Source of the DNA: Asterias amurensis
Lineage: Eukaryota; Echinodermata; Asteroidea; Forcipulatida; Asteriidae
Direction: 5' to 3'
DNA: 64,000 bases
NCBI RefSeq assembly: GCF_032118995.1
Contig: NC_092650.1
Span: forward strand, 25,723,001-25,787,000
Shown in pieces: positions 10,374 to 22,300 of the stretch (its first letter is position 1; every line of letters begins with the position of its first letter). The notes below the pieces were generated by a model, which searched no databases, was not told the origin of the DNA, and was given only the letters and a program-made list of their open reading frames with translations. The position numbers and the translations under genes were made by a program.

Positions 10374-13300
10374 GTATTGATGTGATTTTTTGTTTTGTGA
10401 TATATTTTGATGATTGTAATTATAAAATATGATACCTACCCTACTTTACTACTTATCGTGTACGCACACGCTAAGTCCAAATCGTGTACGTACGCGATAC
10501 AACCAACAATAAGTTATCGAGTACGTACACCATAAGCGAGAGGTGTTTCATTTGGCGGCAACCTTTCCATACACATCATAGTGTAAGATCGCTTGAAAAG
10601 AATGTGACATCAGTTATACACTCAGTAATTACTCAAAACAATTTTTAGCATAAAAACCGACTTCTTGGTAAACTCGCAATGGAGAGCTGTTGATAATATG
10701 AAACAAAAACCCTGCTAGAGCCAAGATAGAGCCACGATAGAACCAAGATAGAGCGAAGATAGAGCCATGATAGAACCAAGATAGAGCGAACCAAGATGGA
10801 GCCATGATAGAACCAAGATAGATTCATGATAGAACCAAGATAGAGCCATGATAGAACCAAGGTGAGCGAACCAAGATGGAGCCATGATAGAACCCAGATA
10901 GATTCATGCTAGAACCAAGATAGAGCCATGATAAAACTAAGATAGAGCCACGATATAACCAAATAGAGCCATGATAGAACCAAGGAAGAGCCATGACAGA
11001 ACCAAGATAGAGCAATGATAGAACAAAGATAGATTCATGCTAGAACCAACACAGAGCCATGATAGAACCAAGATAGAGCCACGATAGAACCAAGATAGAA
11101 CCAAGATAGAGCCAAGATAGAACCAAGATAGATTCATGCCAGAACCAAGATAGAGCCACGATAGAACCAAGATAGAGCTATGATAGAACCAAGATAGAGC
11201 CAAGATAGAGCCAAGATAGAACCATGATAGAACCAAGATAGATTCATGCTAGAACCAAGATAGCGCCATGATAGAACCAAGATAGCGCCATGATAGAACC
11301 AAGATAGAGCCATGATAGAACCAAGATAGATTCATGCTAGAACCAAGATAGAGCCATGATAGAACCAAGATAGAGCCACGATAGAACAAAGATAGAGCCA
11401 AGATAGAGCCATGATAGAGCCATTGTGTTTTTTTTTTGCCATTCGACAAAGAACATAAAACTACAACCCTTTGAAGCCGCTTAGTCCCGATGGCTATACG
11501 AAAGCTCTCATCGAACCAAGTGAAAATACAGCAACAATATTCTCGATCGAGCGAACTCTGTTAAAAGGTTGCTCTTAACGGCGACTATTGACCTAGAATT
11601 ATATTTAACATATTAATTATTTGTTATTTGTTTTTATTAGATTGGATGTGACACTCAGCTTGACTCAACCCATGATGTGACTCCCAAAGGTAAGCTTGAT
11701 TTATTATGGTTGTCCTTCGATAACTAATTTCCAAAGTTAGCAAAATGCTAATCTATTTGTAATTGTCAAATACCAGTCTTCTCACTAGGAGTATCTCAAC
11801 ATATGCATACAATAACAAACCGGTGAAAATTTGGGCTTGATTGGTCGCCGGAGTTGCGAGATAACTATGAAAGAAAAAAAAAACTTGTCACACGAAGTTG
11901 TGTGCTTTTAGATGCTTGATTTCGAGACCTCGAATTCTAAACTTGAGGTCTCGAAATCAAATTCGTGAAAAATTACATCTTTCTCAAAAACTACGTCACT
12001 TCAGAGGGAGCCGTTTCTCACAATGTTTTACACCATCAACCTCTCCCAATTACTCGTTACCGAGTGAGGTTTTATAGAGGGATTGTTCGTCAGCTTGTAT
12101 TACGTTTTACAGAGTTTCATACTTATGAGTCAGTTCAGGTAAATAATTGACATAGTTGCTCACGGTCAAAAAATGATTTCTTTTTTTATACTTTGTTGGT
12201 GGAAGGGCCTTGGGGTGCAAATAAACAAAATTGCATTTTCAATTCTATTTGTAGCCCGTTGCCATGGTTACGGCTCATTTTGTTTTTTTGGCCACTTTAG
12301 GCCGATTTGGGGGCCGGTTTGAAAAACTGGTTTTTAGCTCATATTTACAACTCCACCCCATCAAAATGCAAAACTATTTCAAAAAACCTTTTATATCACT
12401 ACAAAGTATCATCCTTGGCCTTCATTGAGAAAAAAGAAATTATTGCTTTAAATATCACCCTTGTGCTATTTTTGCATCATGCATTACATTATGTTTTTAG
12501 AACTTGCAAAATCGACATTTTTACCCTATTTTGGGACCCCAAAATGTCAACTTGCCAGGGGTCTCAGAAAATGTTCCTTTCGGCTGTGATTAGGGCAAAC
12601 ATTGGTCTTTCCATATCTGGTGTCAAAAACTTGGGCAATTGTATCCTGTTGTTACAGTATACTGCCTCAAAACTAGACTTTTTTCCCCAAAACGTGAAAA
12701 ATGCCTTTTTAAGGGTCTTTTCATATAATATCGACATACGTGTCCACGGTAAAAAAAAAAGAATATTTTTCTTATACTTTGTGGATGGTAGGGACTAGGG
12801 GTCCAAATAAACAACATTTACATTTCAAATCATAATATAGCACGTTGCCATGGTAACAGTTCTATTGTGTTTAGGCCACTTTAGGCCGATTTTGGGGTCT
12901 GAAAAACTGTTTTTTTTTAGTAACGCCTCCACCCCACCAAAAAACTAAAATATTAAATAAAACCTTTTCCATCACTACAAAGTATCATCCTTGGCTTTAC
13001 TTGAGACAAAAAAAAAAATATTGCTATAAATTTCACCCTTGTGCTATTTTTAGAACGTGCATTAGAGTATGTTTTTAGAACTTGCAAAATCAACATTTTT
13101 ACCATATTTTTTGCCCTCAAAATTTCATTTTTTCAGGGGTCTCAGAATATTTTCCTTTCGGTTTTGATCAGGGCCGAAATTTGTCTTTTTATTTCTGGTA
13201 AGAAAAACTCGGGCAATTGTATCCTGATATAACAGAACTGTCTCAAAAATTGACCCTTTTCCCCGAAAACATAGAGAAATGCATTTTGAAATAATGTTGC

Positions 13301-16300
13301 ATTTTGGTCGGGTGGAGTTGTAAATATGAGCTAAAAAACAGTTTGTCAGACCCCAAATCGGCCTAAAATGGCAAAAAAACAAAATGAGCCGTAACCATGG
13401 CAACGGGCTATATATAGAATTGAAAATGCAATTTTGTTTACTTGCACCCCAAGGCCCTTCCACCAACAAAGTATTAAAACAAAAATCATTTTTTGACCGT
13501 GAGCAACTATGTCAATTATTTACCTGAACTGACTCTTAATTAAGAACTCGTCGCTAACCTTTTATTCCTCTATTTTCATATGGGGTTATCGCGAACCTCT
13601 CTCAGTGACCTGCCTGGTGCAATCTTTTATAGAATTTCGCTTTGTTTGCCTTGTGTTTTCCCTCAATGGAAATAAAGGGGATCTTCCTTAAATTTACCTT
13701 TGATTTTGACTTTTTTTTGTATAATATAAAAAGAAGTTTATAGGTAGCCGTCTTATGCTTAGAACGGTTCGCATTTTGTTTCATTTTCATGCCATATTTA
13801 TTTCACTTAATACCATCCGAGTTACACGTTAACAATAACAACAATATCTCTTCATCAACACAGTACGTATAGTGAAATTGCTCACCCACGCCGATAACTC
13901 GCAATTTCCGTCGACGTGACAACGTTCACAGCGGTACGTTAAGTACGAGGCGTAAACATTTGTGTGCGGACATTTTTCGCACTGGTGCTTGCATGAAGCA
14001 ATACTTGATTCCCACGTTCACGGCTTAATTAATTAAAGACAATAAATGGACTGCTGACTACCTGAAATAGGTTTTGCGGTAGTCATAACAACCGATATAC
14101 ATTGTTGCTACCATACAATCTCACTCCTATCTTGCTTTTTTTTTTTCTTTTTTTTTTCTTTTATTCTTTATTTTTCTTATTTTATGCCATTATTATATAT
14201 TTAACCTTCCTTTTTTCCTCTTTTCATTATCTATTGTTTGATTATCATTTTGAGGAGTTATATTCCTGTTATTTTATTTATTCATTATCATCACATAAAC
14301 TGAAACAGGAGGCCGAAAGACCAAAATCGTTTCAATGGATAAAGTTAAAGGCACTGGACACTTTGGTTTATCAGGCTTGATACTTCACGGAGGCAACGGG
14401 GGCGATTGCCTCCATTGCCCCTTGTCGTTGCCTTGGTGCCCTTGAAATGCTCCAGTAGAAATTTACAATTTCCTCATAGGGTAATTCAGAAATAGATTTT
14501 GAGGTCTCGAAATCAAGCATCTGCAAGCACACTTCGTGTGACAACTCTCTATAATGCAAAAAAATGAATTAAGGCACTCTTTGAAGAGCCATGAGGGACA
14601 TGAGAGCCATGATTTTATCACTCTGTCCTGTAGCCGTTTTCACGAAACTTTACGCAACTCCACTTGCGCAACCTCTGTGGCGCAACTTACGCCATAAACG
14701 TTGCGCAAGTGGACTGCGTAAAGTTTCGTGAAATCGGCCCCTGCAGAGGGACAACTCGAAATGTAAAGAGTGGTGTTTTCACTCTTAGGGTAGTTTGTTT
14801 TTCCATTATTATCTCGCAACTTCGACAAATTGAGCTCAATTTTTCACAGGTTTGTTATTTTATGCATAAATTATGTTGAGATACACCAAGTGAGAAGACT
14901 GGTCTTTGACAATTACAAAAGGTGTCCAGTGTCTCTAAAAGATAAAAATATTGCATTAAAACAGTAGTATTTATAAGTTAAAAATTACAAAAACAAAAAA
15001 CACAAAAGCCAGGTGGCTGTATCAATACGGAACAAATGAAAAAGGAAGTTAATTTTTGCTGAAATGATTAAAATCATATCAGCAAACACATTTATTAACA
15101 ACGAGCGAAAAGTATACAGGAAACATCCAGACGGGTTTGGTAAAAATCCTTCTCGTTTTAAAATAATTAGTTTTAGAGTAGTGATTAAACAAAACCTTAT
15201 TTAAATTTGCCCTCTGGCCATATATAAGTGCAGCCTTGAGCTACCAGGCAATCTCGACGCTCTAAGACACTGCAGCTCTTGAATTGCAAAGGTCGTGGGT
15301 TCGAATCACACCCGAGTAATATGTCTATGTTTTCCCCCACAGGACTCGGGAAAGTACTGAGTTTACAGTGCTTACACACATCGGTGTATATTGGTAATAC
15401 TATTGTTCTTTATCTACGATTGATTATAATTTCCAGCTATTAATACTTGTTTTGCTGTTCATTATTCCTTTTAGGGTCTGATTGGCAACTGGTCTTTAAA
15501 GGGGTAGCTGGGTCGGGAGCTCACATGTACCACATGTGGACTGACAATATATGGGATAGCTTGTCAGAGAACTACGGGAACTGTCGACACGAAGCATTGT
15601 ACAATGCTTGGAACAATGGACAATTGAACATCAAACAGGTGAGTTAATAGACCGATCCAGTAAGCTCCGCCCACTACGCACGTGTGAGCAAGAGAACACG
15701 TGAGCCTCTACAATGCCTTTCTGCACAATCTGCCACTCGCGCCAAGCATACGCGCACGCATGTCGGACATGGGCGTCAATCAGGGGGGGGGGACAGGGGG
15801 ACATGTCCCCCCACCTTTTGGAGGGTGGGGGACACAATATCAAATGTCCCCCCCACCTTTTTGACCACCTTTATCATGAAGCCCAAGTTTTGCACTGTGT
15901 AAGACGAAACCCTGTGTCCCTATATGGGCATTAATCATGTGGGCAAAGGATGACACAATATCCCCTCTCTAAATTGGCCCTAGATTGCATCACAGAGCAT
16001 CTAAAATGCAAAATTTTCCCGGGCCCTTAATCGGGCCCGCACCCCGAGCCGTAAAGGCTTCTCACACGCATGTTCCATCGTTGACAGATTTGCACCTCCC
16101 CCTTGAAAGAGTGGAAGGGGCGTGTACCCGACCCGACCCCACCCCACCCCACCCTATTTTCGAAGGGTAGAGGACACAGTATCAATGTTCCCCGTGTCGT
16201 TTGACTACCTTTTTTTATTATGCAAATCGTGTTTTGCACTGAGGAACTGTGGAGCACTGGAACACAAATATTCACACAGCTCATTGTTCTGTTTCGTTTG

Positions 16301-19300
16301 CCATTTGGCCGCTAAATGGCCGAAAGATTGCACCACAGAGCATCTAAAAACACAAAATTTTTCCGGGCCCTTGAGCGGGCCCGGACCCATGCCGTAAAGG
16401 TTTCACACCCACGTGCTAACTATTTGACAGAATTTTCACCTAAAACTTGGTTCATGATCCGTACTTGAAGATGCTGTCAACCCAAAAGGTTCTACTGCTG
16501 CTCACATTTTACAGATGTTCTGTTCCGTTCTGTATGCCTCTTACTGACCTAAGATTGCACCACAGAGCATCTAGAATGCAAAATTTTCCCGGGCCCTTAA
16601 GTGGGCCCGGACCCATGCCGTATAGGTTTCGCACTCGTGAGCCCACTCTTCGACAGGTTTACCCCGTAAAACTTGGTTCATAGATCCGCACTTGAAGATG
16701 CTGTCAACCCAAAAGGTTCGATACTGCTGCTCACATTTTACAGATGTTCTGTTCCATTCTGACAGATTTGCCCCATAAAACTTGTGTCTTATAGGTCTGG
16801 TGATGATAAGGATGAAACGCCGTCTGAGCATTAGAATGCAGAAACAATATTGGTATAACGAAGCTATAATTGAGTTGCTTTTTAGGTACAATAACCATGA
16901 TAGCAAGAATAGGTGCATCATAGCTTGAAATAGGCATTTAATTCAAACATCTGAGAGGGGGGAACATCACCCCTCAGATTCACTAGATTGCACCAGAGAG
17001 CATCTACGGGCTAAACAAAAATTCCGGGGCCCTAAAGCGGGCCCCGGACCCCACGCCGTAAATGTTATGTCCCCCCCCCCACACTTCAAGACGGATTGAC
17101 GCCCCTGATGTCGGACCATTGTCGGACCTTCGTTGCATTGTGATTGGTCAATACGTAAAGGGGCGGAGTTTATTGGATCGGTCTATTAGAAACGTTCTTT
17201 TATGTGAGTGACAGTTGGTCTTCAAAGGGGCGGCTGGTGGGTCAGGAGCTCATCTGCTTCATGGACTGACAAGACCTGGGGTAGCAACTCAGCGGCGGAA
17301 ACTATGGAGACGAAATAGTGTTCAACTGCTGGACTGGTGGGAATTTCAACATTAAACAGGGCCCAATTTCATGTAGCTGCTAGGCAAAACAAAATGCTTA
17401 GAACGAAATGTCTTCTTTGATAAAAACTGGATTACCAATCAAATATCCACGTGATTTTTAGGATGAGCAAACACCAGCTGAGTACCAGTGACAAATAATA
17501 TGCAACGCGGCACTTAAAGTCACCTGGATATAGAATTTTGTTTCTTTCAAACATAAGAGTATATGCTTACGAACAATAAAACAATTTCGTTAGTAATTGT
17601 TTGTCACGATTTATATGTTTAAAAAATATATAAAGTTGTTTGAGGGGCTGACTCCGCCTACCCCTTTTGTGACGTCAATCGAGGCAGACTTTGCCTGCAA
17701 TGCGTATAGTAAACACACGTGCAAAGCACATGTACGTCCAAGTAGTGAGTTGGTACATTTCAAAAAGTGTTTTTCTGCATTCAGCAGCAATACACCTGGT
17801 CGGCATTGCCGGAAAAAAAACAATTTTTTTCTTTTTTTGAAACGTACAAACTCACGACTTGGTCCGTACATGTACTTTGCAATTGTGTTTACTCTACGCA
17901 TTACAGGCAAAGTCTGCCTCGATTGACGTCACGAACAGCGCCCTCTCGGGTCGGGGTCTACTCTTAAATTTGTAAATAACATAAGAACTGATTTTTTAAA
18001 ACCTTAGTTAACTGTTTATTCACATTCCACTCATCAAAGCACATATACTAGTGACAAAAGCTTTATTATTAAAAAAATACCACTTCCAGGTGACTTTAAA
18101 GCCATTATACACCTTCGGAACCGAACAAAAAAGCCAAAGTTCACAGATTTAATACAAATAATATACAGAAGGTAATGGTGAAAGATTTCTCTTGAAATAT
18201 TATTCCATCAAATGCTTTACTTTTTGTGAAAACATTAAAACAGTTATCAATTCTCGATATCGAGAATAACGGATTTATTTTAAACACATGTCATGACACG
18301 GCGAAACGTGCGGAAACAAGGGTGGGTTTTACCGTTATTTTCTCCCGATTCCGATGACCGATTGAGCCAAACTTGTACAGGTTTGTTATTTTATATTTAA
18401 GTTGTGATACACGACGTGTGGGCCTTTGGACAATACTGTGTACCGAAAGTGTCCAGTGGCTTAAAGTGGAAATTTGCTTGGTATTCCTGTTTTATCAAGG
18501 AAGAAAATTCATGTTAAAGACAGTGGACACACTTGTTGTATCTCAACATATGCATTAAATAACAAACCTGTGAAAATTTGAGCTCAATCGGTCATCGAAC
18601 TTCCGAGATAATAATGAAAGAAAAAATACCCTTGTCACACGAAGTTGTGTGCGTTTAGATGGTTGATTTCGAGACCTCAAGTTCTAAACTTGAGCTCTCG
18701 AAATCAAATTCGTAGAAAATTACACTTCTCTCGAAAACTATGTCACTTCAGATGGAGCTGTTTCTCACAATGTTTTATACCATCAACCTCTCCCCATTAC
18801 TGGTCACCAAGAAAGGTTTTATGCTAATAATTAGTTTGAGTGATTACCAATAGTGTCCACTGCCTTTAAGCCAAGTTTTATGCTTAATAGCTCTACGCAA
18901 TTGGACCCAAGTCATTTACAATAGGATTTGAGACTGCATGGTGGAAGTACAACAATAGTAAGGTATACACACCATGCATCACCGAGTTCCGTTTCCCGCC
19001 TTCGTGCACCAGCAAGTTAATCCTCATCATTCCGTTATGTATCATCAGGATGCGGCATCAGAGTCCGGCTTTCTTCTCCAGAAGACGATCAGAGCATACT
19101 CAATTGAAACGTTGAGTTAAAACTTACGGTTCGTTTCAGAACCACCCCAATTCAATTAGAGGTTTTCCATACTCGGTGTTCACGAGAACCTTCTATTTAT
19201 ACCGCGGAGCGCTAGACTTGTAAATCTCAAGGATTTCAGTACAATTATTTTCGTGAATTGTTTTACCCATTTCTTAAAAACTACTGCACCTAGGCAATAA

Positions 19301-22300
19301 TTTTTTTTTTAAAAGCTTTATACCACAATTATCTTCAAACTATGTAAGTTAATTGTAAATCTGTGAACATTGTTTTTTTTTCCTACAAAAAGTACCCAGA
19401 CCCAGCTACTAATGTTCAGTGCCGGAAAGAAATTAAAACAATTATTTACGAACGAACTCTCACCACCACTTTGATATCAAAGGTATTTTTACTTAATTAA
19501 GCCTGTTCAAAATGTGTTGTTTGAATTAAACAATGTTACCCAAACGCACATAGTTTAAGAGAATGTTCACAGGAGACCTCCTGAATTTGAAATCAAGACC
19601 CCAGTTTTGATTTTGACGACCAAACCCTAAACAATAATTGTATGAATCTCCACTCAGGTCAAGCTGTCCTTGTATAATCAAGATGGGATCCAAGTTGAAT
19701 TGGTATTCAATGGAACAGACTCAGACATTTTGAGCTGGTTCACCCAGGAGCGCCTTCTATCCTCTCCATGGAGTGACCTGACACCAACGGTCACTGCTAA
19801 TTACTTCTCTATTGATGGACATGTGATTACCGAGTACGTATACTATTACTAATGAATGAAATGTTAATTTTAGTTTATTCTAACACCGAGGTGTGTTGCA
19901 GTGTGACCCATGTACTTTCCCAAGTCTTGTAGTTTCACAGGCATATTCACGAGGCCTGGTTCTCGATAACTTTACCGACCCGAAGCCGAGGTAAATTATC
20001 AAGAACCAGGCCTCGGCGGGTTTAAACCACATTCACCTCAGGTGCCAATTTCCCCCTCGGGTGTACAAAACGCCATGGACCCCGTCACAGCGTGCAACAA
20101 TATTGTATACTGTTCAATGCTTTCTTTCAACACAACACCCCTCCAGCTATGACATGGTAAGGCCCTCGGGTAAACAACTCCTTATAAGGGAATGCTGTGA
20201 GCGTCGCGCGTATCGCGTGATGTGGCACAACTGTCATGTCCCGGCCGTTGCTCTCGACCATTAGACTGTAAAAGTCTCGCACGTAGCGAAAACGAGAACT
20301 TAATTCGAAAAAAAGTATATTTTTGTACAAAACCAAATTGTATTGAAATTGTGATTTGTTAAAAAATTCTTAAAGATTATTATTTTTAACGTACTTTTTG
20401 TATAATTATTGTTTAATTCGTGTACATAATAATTGGATCGCTGTTCGACATCGACCTGGATGGTTTTTCTAATAAACCCCGTTTGTGAATCACGTCCAAT
20501 TGGTGCGATCATCACATAGGTTCAGCGATAATGGGAACGTCAATTGGGTAATATTCTTAATTGTTTAGAGTAAACCGGAAACTGGAGGTCAAGTTTTTTT
20601 CTTTAGTTTTCATCGTTAATTTGTTGATTTGATTTTACTTTTCTGTTTTTAATCACTTATTTTTACATTCCCAAGAACATATTCACTTTTTAGAGTCATA
20701 ACTTATGTTAAACTAAAATTATTGACAGAACAAAATCTCCCCAACGTAAAACTCCATTAGGTTGGGACCACAATGGTCCCGGAAGTTCAATTTCTCGCGA
20801 GACTTGCACAGTCTATAGGAATTAAGAAACTGTCTTATAAGCACAGTAGTCTGGTCCCATGACCAAAGATTCCTTGACGTCTCTTGTTAAAAATCCATAG
20901 AGTTATATATAAGAACTAGAGCGCGCACTGGCCTATATAGACCTTTCTTTTGTTGATAAACAAATCGGCTGGGTTGGCATGGTCGGCCGAATGTTAGTAA
21001 AAAACTAAATCTTAAAAACAGATGTTTTAACCAAACTTTCAATTAAATAAAATACCTCTCATAATTATTTGTTTTGTTTTTAACAAAATCAACAAATTTG
21101 GTTACATTATTACAAAAAATAGCGATCTTTTCTTAATTTGCACTTACGGCTTTCCATAGTTTTCCAATCTGGGTTGGCAAAAACTCGGGCTGTGACGTTG
21201 CAAAAGAAAGGTCTATACGCGCCCCGGTATGCGAGCAGGCGGCCATATTCTAAGTTGACAAAACAGCTATCTCACAGCGTGTGTTTGTGCGGCCATTTTG
21301 TAAGTTGAACAAACAGCATCGCGTGAGCGTTCAATAAAAAAAAACCTCAAACGTGTATCATTCAACGCGCGTGCAGAATGACGCGCTTGTCATCTTGCGG
21401 TCCCGTGGCGTTTGTGCACGAAGAATCACTCGTGCGCCCTCTAGTTCTTAAATATAACTCTATGTAAAATTTTTAGGGCAGGTATCACCCACGGTTAAAA
21501 ATAGAGCATGACGCAACTTGTCAGGGTCGGGGGTCATCTCCAGGGAAACCATGTCTGCACTGTGTCGTACTAGTTGCAATCGATAACGTAACCCTCTTCC
21601 CGACGGCCGCCAGGCCGGAGGGTTACGAGATTATTTTGATCGGCAATTAATGAAAATCTGGTTCAACAAGTATAATTTCGACAGCTAGTCACCAGATTTG
21701 CCCCATTTTTACCACTTTCAAAAATCATGAAACTTAATCCTCAATCAATGTATAATAAACACTCAAGTCAAAACACCTTTGAAAAAATATTTTTGAAAAA
21801 AAGGACAACAACTTACCAGATCCCGGAGCGATTTCCCAGGTTTATATATTTTGAACTTGTCCCATCGCTTTGCAAACGCTTTATTTAGGCACAACGCCTG
21901 CATTGGCAAAAACTGGCATAAAAACTCCTGGATCTACGGCCGACAGGACTGACATTACGAGTCCGTACCGAACATCAACGATACTGTCCGAATGTTGACG
22001 ACAACACGTTCTGAACATTTCGGATAACTTCGAAAGAGGAGGAATTCCTCCTTTTTTGTCACGTGATTTTGGGTGATACCGGACCCTAAATTCGACAGAG
22101 CCTAGTTGGAGATTTTTGGGTCTGGGAACCAGACTAATAAGCACAGGTGCAAGCTCGCGTGTCACGCCCATGTTTCAACACTTTTTACTGGCCATAAACA
22201 AAGGTGACGCACGCTCTCCACCAATAGGAATAGCGAAACTGTCTGAGGTATTTATGAATTTCCCTTTAAGTTGAAGTGTTTCTGATTAAACGATCTTTCA

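Noticed and set aside
10645-11449. Overlapping minus-strand ORFs of Leu/Ser/Trp/Tyr repeats
   Set aside because: They are frame-open translations of the 22-bp minisatellite in intron 1, with no start context, splice sites or conserved domain.
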